Assembly (NCBI RefSeq): GCF_003590095.1
Contig: NC_039479.1
Location: 3,968,001 to 4,032,000 of the forward strand
Length of the DNA stretch: 64,000 bases
Origin: Trichoplusia ni
Taxonomy: Eukaryota; Arthropoda; Insecta; Lepidoptera; Noctuidae
Direction: 5' to 3'
A model generated the notes under the pieces. The model searched no databases. It saw only the letters and a program-made list of their open reading frames with translations, and had not been told where the DNA came from. Below, one piece after another: positions 23,101-38,100 of the stretch (within the stretch, counting starts at the first letter, position 1; every line of letters begins with the position of its first letter). A program made the position numbers and the translations under genes.

Positions 23101-26100
23101 GAAATAATAACTTGACCTTTCCTTCAGTATTTTCAATATGCCTGAAATGTGTCAATGTTCGGGTTTTTTGCTATTTTAAGGCAAAAACAGAATAAAACAT
23201 ATTGCTCAATGGTGTTACTTAAATCAAATCCAATGAAACGGCAAGACAGGATCTAAAGGACCAACAGTTTTATATGCGATGAAAGGACCTAAGCCTTATT
23301 ATGTAAGATCGATTGATAGTTACATCGCTTATTCGTAAGTGAAATGAAAAGACATATTTACTGTGAAATTAATATCGATGATATATCAACATACTTTGCA
23401 GGCTTGCGAATGATATTAATTAAGGAAAAAAGTTTAAAATGATCACTAAATTCTACATAAACCAGTTGTTAAGATTATATCTTGTAAAGCGTTATCGTAA
23501 AAAATTAATTAATAGAAGGTAGGTATATTAGTTACCTAATTAAGGTACGATTCCTAATCATATTTGAAATCTTAGCGACTATTAATGTGCGTCAATCGCA
23601 GATAATTAAATCCATTTAAATAGGCACAAACAGACCCATTTAAATTTTAAATTTATATGAATTAAGATTATTTTTGAATTGCCAAATGACTATCAAAGTG
23701 TGCGGTAAATTATAATTAAGAAGTCAATATCACATTAATGGATATAAAAATGCCGAAACATTTCTAAGTCTATTAAAATAATCATTTTATTATGTGTATC
23801 TGTTACATATAACAGCAAAACCTTTCATATTTGAAGATTATATAAATTTGAGCAAAGCACAGGACACATAATTTTATTAACAAATTGCGTACTGAAGGAC
23901 CAATTCTAAGAGGCAATTAGAACCATTATTTATTTTTATACAACTGGAATCATTAAGTAGCCCTCGGTAATATGGACAGCTTAATAATTATTAAAGTAAA
24001 TTTAGCTACAGTAAATAGAAGAAGTAGCCAATTTAATATGCGCTAAGCACAGCATACATTATTTGTTTCAACAATGGCAACACAGATTACGTACGAAAGG
24101 ACCATCTTTGGGTCGAGTCAATTATATTTTATCTAAAACATACTTTGAAATTTGTGTAAAATAGTATGTTTTATGTAACATTAAAGTAGTTAATATAGCA
24201 TCCGGTAGATGTCGTTCCGATAACGGCGGCTCTACATTTCAGCATCTGTTCCACAGCTCATAAGTCTCGATATTTAAACGTACACATGTAGATAAATATT
24301 AGAGATGCGCCGAATAGTGGTTTCACCGAATAACCGAATGCCGAATACTATTCGGTTTAAAGTTTACCGAACCGAATATTCGGCCGAACTATTCGGTTCA
24401 AAATTGTATTGCCTCCCCGCGTAAACAGGTTTCAACATGTCCTTACTTGCCACCCGCAAGATTAAACATTTAAAAAAAAATATTTTTAAAGTTTTAACTG
24501 TTTAGTTTCAGAAATAAATATTACTAGCTTCTCGCCCACCCCACAGCTTCGACCGCGTCGAGGTCGGTTATATCGCGTTTCCAAGAGAACTCTTCAAAAG
24601 TCCGGGATAAAAACTATCCTATGTTCTTTCAAAAGGTCAACTCTATCTCTGTACCAAATTTCATTAAAATCAGTTCAGTGGTTTAGACGTGAAAGCGTAA
24701 CAGACAGACCGATAGAGTTACTTTCGAATTTATAATATTATAGTAGGGATTATATCTTGTTCTATGGTTGAAATATTTTGTTTGGAGGTCTAAAAGTATA
24801 ATTTATGATTAAAGACTGATTAAAGCGTTTTTAAAATAAAAATAAATATTGACTTGAAAGTTGTAAGTAAAATGCTGTTGTTTAAGAAATAAATATGCTG
24901 ATTTTTGGTTATAAATAAACACTGAGTTAAAGTTTTTTTGAATTCAACAATTTTTTCATAGTATTCCGTAGACTTATAACAGAATAAGTTATATATCTTT
25001 TAGTTCTACATCAGGTAATGTGGCGGAAAAAAAAGAACCGAATATATTCGGCACCAAACCGAGTAATTCGGCCGAATACGAATAGTGAAAAAATTGCCGA
25101 ATACGCCGAATACCGAATACCGAATAGTTATTCGGCGCATCTCTAATAAATATCAAAATGTTTAGATAGAATCGAGTATTTTATGGCTGCCGTGATGGCC
25201 CGGCAAATATGTTCGAGCGATGATCAAAGTGAGATACCAAATACTCGGTCCTGCGTCGCTCGTAAATGACGAAAGTAGCAAAAGACAGACTCGCAGGTTA
25301 TACCAAATACCAACTATGTTTAACACGTTTTTATTGAATAGAATTAGATATTAAAGGCTGAAATGTATTTTCGTGACATAAAGTCAAAAACTAATCAATC
25401 AATTGCTACAGATTTGCGACACTGAGCTTTCCGAACAAATATAATGAAAAAAAAAATTGGAAGCCCATCAGATTCATGACATTTTAAGCAATTATTGTTA
25501 TAGCGGCAACAGCATCTTATCGGGTGAAAGTCATGAGATACAGCGTAGTGATAGACGGACCTCAGTAATAGAGTTCCGTTTTTACCCTTTGGGTATCTAC
25601 CGAATTGTAAAAATAAAACACATTTTTTTATAAAAAAAACCGTTTGCGACAAAAGGTATCATTAACTAATGTGAGTGCAATTGATGAAACTACAAATAAA
25701 ATGTATCCGGCAGTCGGTACTCATTACACATTAGTCTTGATCTCAACCTATTATTCCTCGCCGCTGTAATATTTCGCTCGCACCCAATCAATTCAAATTG
25801 TTATTTTTCGTCTCCTAATGTATGACTTACAAAATATGCAAGCTACGATGAATGCTCTTACATAAGGTTCCTCTGCCAAAACAATTCATTTATTTGAGAA
25901 ATTATTTGTTTATTTCTAAATTTCATTCAAATTTTTGACAGTTTGCCAAGCGCGTTTATTCGGTGCGCAGTGCTCATCTATCGGGCGATGCACTCGACGT
26001 CCCAATTTTATTATTTGCTCAGCAATTGGTTCTAACAGCCCGTTTTAGTTTTATTTGTTTGTTTACTTGATTGAAGCCATTAGTATTAAGGCAGGACCGT

Positions 26101-29100
26101 CTCCCGAGTCCATTGACTTATGTATAAGCAAATTGTTCAATACACATATGTATTACTTAGCTCAGTTGTTGTACTGTGATACATTTTGGAAAAGGAACTT
26201 TCAATTACAAAACATAGTAAAAATATAGTAAAAGTTTCGATTTCGACGACTTTTTGCATATCCCGTGAATATTCAATTACATTGCATGCTGCCTATGTTA
26301 ATTATTGGAGTGTTTAATCACGAGCGCGCAGTGTATTCGCTACTTATAACAGCGACCGCGATTGGCTCACCGCAACCCATTATGTTCGCGGCTGACACGC
26401 GATCATTAAATGTTTGGTGCGCTTAATGGAAACGTTGGTTAGATACAATTGAACTTTATATTTCTGCCTAGTGCTTATAGCATATGCCTTGATTTGCAAT
26501 CTCTATCTCAATTATATAAGATATAACAAAAATATCTGAGTGTGTCTGTTAGTTCCGTTTTAGAAAGATGAAAAATGACATTATTGATATTGAAGGCATG
26601 GTTTTTATAATATCGAGATCTTACTTGTAGCTATGTTGAATAGGTTCAGATTAATCCTGGAAAAGCCTTGTCTGTACTGAAAAAGCATATTTCCATGGAA
26701 ACACTTTTATTCTAGAATGAACTCCACAGCTCCTTCCAAACTTGTTGACAAAACTATCACAACTAAAATAGAATAGCTTCATCACATGACGTCATTCTCG
26801 TATCGAATTACTACACAAACAGTACCTTCTTTGAATTCTAATTGGGCAGTTTTTTTTCGTAGAACTATTCGCCCGGAAGGATGTGGCCATTTAGTTAATT
26901 TAATGAGGAAATGGCTACGACTTACAGACGTAAACAAACGTGATAGCAAACGTTAGTAAAATACGCATCTAACGCACAACATGTTACCTATAGGCAAAAA
27001 CGAAAATGGACGTACAAACACACAAATACACCTCGTCAACAACGTCAGAATTTTTTTTAGACCCTTAGTCGTTTGATACTTTTTTCTATTTCCAATTTGC
27101 GTAACAAATATTATTAATCAATCGCCTCTACAATTGATGTCATCAAATAACTAAGCACTGATCAATGCGCAAATTTATAGGAAGTTTAAAGCTTTAAATT
27201 ATATTACTGTATTAAATATCAAAATTAAAAATCTTTCAAATACGCCGTTTTTCAGGCACTTTTAAAACGTTACATTACTGACTCTAGTTGCACGGTTCCA
27301 TAGTGTCATTCTTATGGAGAAGAACCGGCAAGAAACTCCATATTAAATGAATGATGTACCTGCACAAGCAACACAAGAGACGCCTCCGGAGAGCACTTTG
27401 TAGAAGAATATCTGTCCACTGTCCATGTCGTCGGGGCTCCAGGCCGCGGGCGCGCGCGATGCGCCGGCGCAGCACTCGGCGCGGCCCACGCGCAGCGCCG
27501 CCACCGAGCTGCAGCGCCCGCCGCGGTCCATCCCCGTCCAGCAGATCCCGGCTAATGGAGAAAGGACCAGGATTTAGTATAAGAACGGAATATGGTTATT
27601 AGGTTTGCTTAGAAAACTGTTAATAATTTATAAAGAAAGTTAATTTTCTAGTACGGTCATCAATGTAAGTAATTAACGCCAAAGGATTTTTAAAAACATC
27701 GCTGTGCTTATTTTCATAAATTTCTTAATAGGTTTAAATACATTCCGGTGCCTCATAAATCTGATAAATTTCATGAACTTCAGGTGCTGACTGCAAATGT
27801 GAAAATAATACAGTTTTTTCAAAGAATCAGATAACGTTCAGCACGATGCATTATGCAAAACAGTGTATAAATTATTCAATACTAAACGGAAGTGTAGCAA
27901 TACCAACAGTCGGACCTACATAACGTATATTACAGAGCTGATTAAATTTATAGGTTGGCAATATTTACAAATCGACGCTACATTATAATACGAAATTACA
28001 ATACTGCGGTATAATAAAACGTTCGCTCCGGGTCCAGACTAAACATAAATTGAACAGATGTCTGGAGGCTAGGTCCGCTGCCGGAGCGCCGTATTCGGTC
28101 GGATTCCTGCGCGTGAGTCACGGGGCAGGGCCGGCCCGCGCCCGCCGCCGCCGCGCGCCGCCCGCGCCGCGCTAGACGACCGCCAGACACTATTTTTCAA
28201 TGCGCCCGCGCCGGCCGGCAACGCAACCAAGCGACCGCAACCCGACATGGCTATAACTACTAATCGATTGACTTTTTACAACTACTCGTTCGAAAATACG
28301 GATCTAAGGATAAAGTTATGAAAGTTTTACGGTTTAATGATCGATCGACGGGACACGATAACGGTTTTGATCGATTGTAATCGGTTAAGATATAATCGTC
28401 AACGTCTGGTAAACAATTTAATTATAGTGTTCGCTCGTAGCATGCGGGCCTAAGTTTTATTAACCAGCTTCATGACGATTAGCACGGTTTATACTAATGA
28501 TCACCAAGTAATGATTTAATCGAGTGATAAAGACAAAAAAATACTGGAGTTTAAATATTTAAGTAGTAAAAAATATTATCCGCGCGTAGCAACTAGTTGC
28601 ATGTATCCTCCATGATGACTCTACATTTAATATTCGTTTACCAGATAACTGCTTCGTTATTGATCAGGCAGTCATACTAATACAAGTTTCATTATAAATA
28701 AGGCTCGTTTAGGCTGTTTCGAATGTGTCAAATCGAATATAATTTCCCGGTTCAAAAGTGTTAATACTTTTATGAATAGACAAGCCTAAAACTCTACTAG
28801 GGAGTCGAGTATTAGGCCTTTGGCTTTAGGCAGAAAACAATAAACCTTATTAGAGAAAATAAATCTTAATATCTTCAACGTTTCTATATTGGATCGTCTG
28901 TCGATCTGTGTAGGTAGTCTAGAATTGTTTAGTCATAGTGCATAACAAATTTTCAGACAGTTACGTAATCACCCGTTAGTTTGCTTAAAATAAATCAATG
29001 CAAGGTGATTAAAATGCTATTACTTTTCGATGAGGTGTTTTATTAACTGTAGACGTGTTAATCAATTTTATTATGAGGCTAACGACGATGTATTCAATAT

Positions 29101-32100
29101 GAATTATAGATATTTGGATATTTTTTTTACGATGTGAACAGGCCTTATTGCCGTTGCCAAGCGTTTGCTTTTAAAAAAAAGACGTCTAATGCTTTTTATT
29201 CTTTTCTGATATTTGTGTAGCCTATTTCTGTTTTTTGCTATTCATTTCTTTAGTAAAACAGTATTAATAGGAAATAAATATCTGGGCTATTTTTGTGTTA
29301 AGTGACTAATATGAATAAATGAATGCATTCAGTTACTAAAATTAGGGACTATTTTGCATTTTTCTTTTTAACATTATTTACAAAAGTATTGGTTTTAGAT
29401 TCTGAAGTTTAAGCTTAAATATTAAAATGGCTTGTAATTTATTAAAGATATCGTATATCAATAATAATTTATTAGCGTTATTAGAATGATAAATAATAAA
29501 ATCAAGGTGTGTGTATTGGAGAATATGATACACCCAATGACTCCTTTAGTTTTAGTATTTCGAAATTCGTATTACGTATTCTTAAATATATGTTTATTAA
29601 TATTTTCTCAACAAAAACATCAATTGTTTTATTTAAAATTAATAATATCTGTCTATTTCAATGTCGAATATATTTGATAATTGGCAGATTTGGCAGCTTT
29701 GCTCGATCGGGTAAAATGTTAGCAAGATATTCATATATCTCAACGACAGATGAGTCCACATAATAATTCAAGTATTTGGATGCGAGTTTCGTTGACTTAT
29801 CTAGTCAGTATATTCTGCTTACGCGTGTTACGTTTAACATATCCACAAACCTCTGCTACGCTCTCATTGACTTGATTGCTTTTACAAACTTATAAACAAT
29901 TTTTAACATTATCACACAAGATCCCGTAGAAGGTAGAAAATTCATCTAGAAAGTATTCTACTGAAAACAATTGCCAGCTAGTTCCCGCCAACTGTTTAAA
30001 CCGCCGTGAAATTCATTAGAGTCGCGGTCGCAACTTATAACGTTTTTTTTTATTAAAATCGCGAAAGTTTAACATTGATATATAGCACGTTAATGTTCGG
30101 AGCGCGCTTGACCGGTTCTCGTTTAGTACTTGGCAGTAAAGCACCTTGGAAGAAATGTAAATACATTCGAATATGATTTTAGTGTGGCGAGCGCGGCCAA
30201 TGACTCCGCCGCCCATAGAAGCATGTTCCTTATATCTCACAGCTTCAGAGTATGAATGAGACGAAGATAAAATATTAAGACTTAATTTACGAGGTGGTAT
30301 AATACAGTATAGATTCATACATAAGTCATCATAGTTAAGAATATCTGTCGGTATAGTTCTGTTATTTTGCTGTAACGTATAAAATGTGAAAACTACAAAT
30401 ACTAAAATACCTATCATTAAATCACGGGCTTTAATTTATGCTATAGTATTGCGTAAATTAGTCTAATTTCAGGTTATATTTCCCCCTTCTTATAACTCAT
30501 TATGTTTTACTTAAAATGAAACATAAATTAAAAGAAGGCAGTGCTTATGTGTATAGAATTTGCACTACTATTCGTTACGTACAAAAATCTCCGCAGCACG
30601 CAACAAAAAGTCTCTCCAATTCACGCATAAACACATCGTTATATCTAATATAATACCTATACAACATTCAAAATAATTTGTATTCAATAAACGCAATCCG
30701 TTCTCTCTTCCCGAGACCGCAGTGACGTGAGCTACACCTGACACTTGTTTGGCACTAGTACCGATATCCTATGTCACTATCAATAGTAATTTACGGAATC
30801 AGACTAATTTCGTTACCTGAATGTGAAATGAATAACGGTTAGCCGTGGAAAAGTCTAGAGGCTGGCGTAGTGCCTAGGGCTTTCGCGAAAACAATTGTTT
30901 TACTTTCATATGGGATTTGTATTTTGTTTTAATGTATATAGATTAGAACGTATAACGCTCTCTTATTTTCTCTTTCGTATCATTCTTCTTAGAGTTGTCG
31001 TGGTTATGGTGGCTACGGAACTAGCTGTCCGTACCATCGTCTACGTTTTTTTTTAGTGGACCGTCGGATGCATTGAGATGCCTTTAACGTTATAACTATT
31101 GGAAATAATAGAAATTAGAAAAATATTAAGCCTTTATTTTGATTATATTTTCTTTGAGTTTATAACCAAGATCATCAATTATAAATCGCAAAACAAACAA
31201 GCCTTTTTATTAGGATTTGTGATCTATCACTGTCAGTCCGTCCAATTGTCACGAGGCTGTAATATCTAAGTAAAGGTTGTTACGATCTTCAGTTTTGAAA
31301 GATTATTACTTTGTATGAAATCGTCAGTATTCCGAGTCCAGTTCTATCTATCTAATCTAACTTAATTATGGTAGATATACATAAAATACAGTTAACACAC
31401 TACGACTCATTTTTAGTTACAACAATTCCTCTAAGACATACACTGTAAGTTCGATTGACACTTCGTCCCATTCATACTCAGTCTTCGCGCACATCGCTCG
31501 GTTCCGTCAACTTTGGCGCCACAATTCGGAGCCGGTATCCGGCTGCGCTGTGTAGGTGTGAGAAATTCACGCAAAAAATATGTACCAGTTACACGTGGCC
31601 TATGTTTGATGGGATTTATTTATTACATTACGTATATTATTGCTGTTTATTAACCTCTGTACTAATGTGTGTTGGTTTCAGATAATAGAGGCAGGAATAA
31701 AAGTCGGTTTAGATTATTTAGTAACATGTAGAGCAAGATACAGACGAGAATGGAATAAGGAGAGTAGGTAATATACGATACTATGCCATGCTGTGGTTTT
31801 TTTGCAGGCTTGATGATAATGATGTAGGAATTAGTTTAAGTACGCAACTTATTGAATTTGTGTGCAGTTGTTTTGCAAATATTGTATGTACGTAGTTTTT
31901 TTTTAATTATTTGACAGCGAAGCTTCTATAATAGGGCTCCGTTTCTCCCTTTGGGGACGGAAGCCTAAAAATACATTTTTTTCCAAACACAACAATTAGA
32001 AAGAAAGAAAGAAAGAAAGAAAGAAATTCTTCGGTTATATTCAAAAGTCACTGGAAGAGGCAGAAAATCAAGAGAGTCTTCTGTCAGACCACCTCATAAT

Positions 32101-35100
32101 TAACACATAACCTAACTATAGTTAGGACAATAGTTGTCACTTCCAGTAATAACATCCTGATGGTTAAAATTATAAATAAGGTTCACACGAAGTCTGGGAA
32201 GCGCTACTAGTATTGCATATTAATTCACTTTGATAAATGGAACCAAGGACCTGATCGTGAGCTAAATATTAATCGAAAATATGTACTAGGAGTACGCAGA
32301 CAAAAATAATATATTTTGTTTTTTTTTTTCAATAATATTAAATTTAGAAATTCAGTTGTGGCGCCCGATTGGGGCTGATATTTTTCCAGGCTACCCTGCC
32401 TGATTTCGAGTCTTAAAAAAAGTGCCAAGGAAAATGACTTCACAAGAACTTAAAACTTATAATTTACTTAAAATTAACAGCATAGTGTAATATTATTCCT
32501 AAGTAGTATTTATCTATTTATGGGCTAGCATTGAAAAGAGAACAAATAAATAAAAAAGTCTATAATTTTTTTCAATGCTTTACTACTGGGCACTACTCTA
32601 TATATGAATCATTTAGATACATAAAAGGTGACAGCCTGAGGGTCAAGTGTGAGAACCTGGTCAAGTACTGAAGTGGTGGTTGTTAAGTGGGGACGAAGGC
32701 ACCCCCAACCATTTCAACGCAAACGGTTCATCGTTTTGTTTTTGGAAATACGTTTAAAAATCGTACAGTGAGATATATTCTTACAGAAGTAAATCATTTT
32801 AAATAAATAAAAAGCTTCATTATTTTCCAAAGCCGCACTTTAAATTCATTTTAAGTCGCAACAAAATCAAGTCATAAATTTCAGTCACAATTAAACATAC
32901 GTAAAACCACGTGCGTGGTTAAAAACGTAATGAAGCATAAAAATACGTACAAAAATCGTTATCTACATCGAAAATAGTTTCGTTACAATCCGATGTGTAC
33001 AGATAATATTGTTGGAGCAATTAGCGGGCGAATTCTAAACGAACGTGAAAAACAAACAAGTGCGGTGTCAAGAGCGGCCAGGCCGTAAATAGACCAGTGG
33101 CGCGTCATGCTTGTCAACTGCCCGATATTCACAGGGTTGACTGTCACCGCCCAGTGACAACTACAAAGTGTAAAAACTTTTTTCATAATTAAAAGAAAGT
33201 TTGAACCATAGACAACTGACGCGTTTCGAATGCATAGTTCCGAATTTAAAATATATTTGTGAAGTCGTTGACTTTTCGTGCGAGGAAATTTAAAAAGATA
33301 ATCTCTTTTCGTTGCTCTTTGTAAAGATTATAATACAATTATAATTAATTATTAGATCATAATTAGAATAAAGAAGTAGACGTTTTACATTTAAAAAATA
33401 TTGAGAACATACCTATTCAGTACAATCATATTAATTTAGCATGTAACTAAATTTTCCATTTAATTATACTCGTTGTAATTAACACCAGTTAATCTTAATC
33501 TGCGTAGCTATTAATGAATGGTAACCCTGTTTACTGGGCTTAATATGAATGGCCCAAGAATAGTAAGAGTTTAAATCGGTATATCTAATTATAATCGTCG
33601 GCTGTTTAATCTGGACTATAAACAAATCATTTAATAACATCCGTTCCCATTCGATTACGTCAAATAATAATTTGAGTGATTTACGAAGAGCAACTATTAT
33701 TATTGGCCGAGAGTTTAATAAACAAAGTGTCGCTAAGTGTAGGTAATTTTATTCTTCAATAGATATTTTTCTTAAATTTTGATATTGATGTATCCTGTTT
33801 ACCTACTAAGATTTTTATTGAAGTTATATTTTATCTTAAATGATTTCTTTGAATTGATGTTTAATATTTCTGTGAAGGCAATTTAAATATCCAATTGATA
33901 ATTGTAGAGTTCAGAATGAGTATTTAAATTTGGCTCGGAATGACGATTATCATTTACCATAGTTAAAAATACCTATAACTTAAGCAAGTTGACAATCACA
34001 TCCAGTTTAACTTGACGACAGTTACTCAATTTAATACAAAACGCCAGTTTATGGAGGGTACGTCATAAACTCTACAAAACAGTTAACTAGTAGGTAAGAT
34101 AATCACTATTAATGAGCTATAAAGTTTTACCGCCCAACTTCGAAGTGGCTATGACAAAGGCCTGCTCAGACAGCCTAATAAAGCCTCTAGCGACACCTAG
34201 CGACGGGATAATGAAATGCATTTATATAGGTATTGTAAAGTCCGTCTAGCCTGGAAAGGGTACCTCATTTAAAATTGTGATTGTCTGGCAGCCGCCAGCC
34301 TCCAGCCGACCTACATCTTGTTTCTGGGACAATGAAGGACAAAGCTAAGCAGGTGTGTGTGGAGTTGTGGACCGAAGACACAGTTTGCATAATATGACAA
34401 GTCAGCGTCTAGCCGTTTGATTAAATATTTTAATTTCAGGGACGTTAAATTGGAGTAATTGTTAGGTATACGATATTCGAGTACCGGTTAGTTATGCCGG
34501 GACCTAAGTAAGGACACTTTGAAATTCAGATTTATTAAAATTTTAACATAAACTATGAAAGTTTGCATAGTTATTAAATTTTGTATTTTAAGGGAACTAA
34601 GTCATGTTTTATTGAAATTGTTTTCTGGAACTTTTGAACTGAAAATTTATTCAAACAATGATTTATCACTTCAAGAGTTTTTATCTACGAAAATTACGGA
34701 TAGGATTCTATTGTCAGCAACTTTAAAATTAAAAACATTAACACAACTTATGACGAACTGAAAACTGTCTCGTAACTTAAAGAAAACTTATAGAATATTA
34801 AGTTTAAAACAATAATTAATTATTGGACAAAAAAACATAGATTGAGCAAACACAATAATTGTAACAAAAGGCAATTAACGTAAAAATAGAGTCGCTTAAA
34901 ATACGCACAAAAAACCATGGATGCTTACTCGTAAATATTTTTTATTTTGATTTCTGATAAAGGTATTATACCGAGGGCTTCGTAGGTTCAATTAGTAATC
35001 GGATAGTCGTCTGCATCCGAAAACAATGAGTGAGGGTACCACCAGGCTCCATGACACCCGATAGCATAAAAGGCTTTCAATATTCCAAACCAAAATTTCA

Positions 35101-38100
35101 TAAATATTATTCGGAAAATACTTTTTCCGGAAAATTGACTGACTCTACACGATTTTTTGTAATCGAAATGTACATTGAATTTATGAATGAAGTTTATTAT
35201 TCGGTTTTTGATGAAGAAAGTATTCTGAGAAAAGAAATTGTAAAAATTATGAACTACATGCATACATTATATCATACATTATACATTATATATCATACAT
35301 TATATATTATATCGCTCGTCATCTAACTTATATCACGATAAGTTATTAGTCAATATATCGTGTAATCAAAGACAAGCGCGAAATATCGAAGTGGCGAGAC
35401 AGAATATAACATACTCCGGTTTTTGTGTCCGGTCCGGGCGGCGGCGACCGGCGGCGCGGGTCGAGCGCCCGCGACTCGCGTATTTTTTCAATTCTTACAA
35501 ACAATAGCGGGGGAGTGCTCAACGTTGCACTGACGACTGCACCTCGCCATGCATTCACGCTAGTGATGCGAACGCACGCGTCTTCATCGAAATATCGATA
35601 AAAATGACACGTCCGTATATACGTAATACATAACTTCGCACATGACACGAAAACCAATATACTTCTCTAACACTTTATCAGTGATTTAAAAACTTAGTCA
35701 AGATTTATTATATTAAACTGGAGGTCATAAACAAGTCACTGCATAATCGGTTCGACTTGATATAGCTTTTAGACGTATTTGCTTAATGAATTCGAATCGA
35801 AATAAATAAAATAACCGTTATATCGATTACATTTGCATAGATAACAAACTGAATCTAGCCGTTATGATAAATGAAGTGTATAGGCAGCAATTTGATGCAA
35901 ATTCCTCGTTAGAGATAACATAAGGCAGATGGCGAGGTGAGGTTGAAAGTGAGGAGAGGCGGGCGCGGCGGCGGTGAGTGGCGTGTGCTGGCCACTCGGG
36001 GCACACCGGACTTCTCACGTCGAAATTCATGGAAATATTTGTATGTGGCAAACAGGCGGGACACACATAAATCTCGTGAGGCGATTGAATGCAGACGCGT
36101 AAGCGTGCCCGTGCGCATAATTCAAAGGGGCGATCACCAGGAATCGCCGCTTGGCATGCAGACGGCCGCGATCATTCCAAAGCAATAAACCCGTTAGTGG
36201 CGACGTAATGTGCATATTGGAGAACAATAAACGACATACGTGAGACGTACCTACGCACTGGCTGTCGATAAATTCGTCACTCGTCATTTTTTTTGACAAG
36301 TGTCAGGTCACCATGTATCTTGCTGTCGCTACCACTCGCTACACCACAGATACTTATCAACTGTTTATATAAACAATTACTCGATAGTAAAATAAAAATA
36401 TAAAACATAATATTTGGTAAATAGTTATAAAAATATCTGGGGGACTAAAACCTTGTATAAAAATCGTAAATTTAATGCCTGTTTATTTTTATCGTGGCAT
36501 CGATATCGATACGGATCGTCACCAGCCCGCAGGTGCACGTCGTCCGATGTGCGGTTCCTCTCGAATCATCGGCGCCGGCAGATCGACCAGCCAGACGACC
36601 GAACTCTTTAATATTTATTTACACATGCAAATATCAAGCACCCACCACACGAAATCGCAGCCAAATGCTCAAAAGCTCACACTAACGGCAGTGGTACTAC
36701 CTACCTTACAAAAGCGACATGACAGCGATAATTTTGGGGTATCGCAGCAAAATTTGAAACGAGAAAGACACGCTTAAAAATTATCGCTAGTCCGTGGTTC
36801 TTGTTGGTTAGATAATTCACGTGCCGGTCGTTTAAACCGTCATGACTAATTTTACGAGGTTCACAATACACTGATGATATTCGCGCTCGTAATTGCGTTA
36901 AGTAATGTGTTCGTTTTCATTATCTCAATTCAAATTCTATATTTAGAATTTACTATGTAATTTTCTTGGGCAATCAACTGCATTTTATTAGACTTGTTTT
37001 GTTTTTCGCTCTTCTGTTGTTTTGAATGATACGAGTGGGTTTTGTTCAGTGAACACAATTATTGTAACAATTTTAGGTAGAGGCATATTTGACCGACTCG
37101 CGTACATTTTTATTTGATTTGAAGTTCATTCTTAACTTCTTAAGAATAATTATCAAAGGCCAATAATGAGATATTTAATCTTGAATACCATTTTCCTCTC
37201 ACAAACTCTTATAAATAGTCTATAAAGTGTTTATTTCTACATGTCCGCTTAATGAACAAACTAGTCGCTGTATGCTAATCTGACCAATATGCTTACAAAG
37301 TTATTAAAAGTCAGTCTATCTTATCATGTAACAAATTATAATGTTAATGAAGCTATTAACAACATTTATTAATTCACGGAGGTCATGAAATCAACCAGAC
37401 ATCGTCTTAATGATGTGAAAACAAGTATTTAAAGCTACATGCGTGTTGGTCGGCATGGTACGGGCAGCCGCCAGCCGCCACGGCGCGGTCTAGCCGACCA
37501 ACGGATGTTTTCCAGACAGAAATATTATGTTATTCACTTAAGTGGATATTAAATACGTAGAAGTAGGCGCTAACTGCCGCTAATTTCACCTAAACGTTAC
37601 TGCCGCATGTACGCGCCTTACCTAGCCATTTTTATGGACGAAATATTCAAGCTCAATGCATTGGAACTCTAGAATTGGGACGAAAATTTCATTGAGACTT
37701 GGTTATGTAGCGGACTCTGCCGCATACCTGCAGTTCCTTAGTTTTATTGCCTATTCAAATACGACCGCATTTTTCGGATTTGAGAGCACCGCTTATTATT
37801 TTGGGACCGCAAATGACATGACATTGGCAGCCGATATAATATTTATGTTACGCATAAAAATATGGCAATTATTTTGAAGAACCAATTAGTTTGACGATGA
37901 CGATGTCTTATGGATGCAATAAAAAATGATCTTTTTGAAAATGTTGTTTTTAAATTTAACTTCGAATGCATTACATTGCAGGGCAGAGTCCTCTTAATTG
38001 GAATATATAGGATCGAACATTTATAATGGTTACTAATTTAAGTTTCTGAATATAATAAAAACGCTATAATTCTTAATCTAATGACTAAATTATAACATCG

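Larger units (their letters stand above)
22869..27359 (-). other. Follistatin intron 2
   Basis: 4.5 kb. It holds the hAT element at 24300-25145 with a nested Helitron-like element, and a degraded copy of a GGGTTCCG...CCCTTTGGG repeat at about 25555-25610. A moderately GC-raised stretch at 26320-26410 contains ATTGGCT (a CCAAT-type word on the minus strand). No exon was found. Confidence 0.45.
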
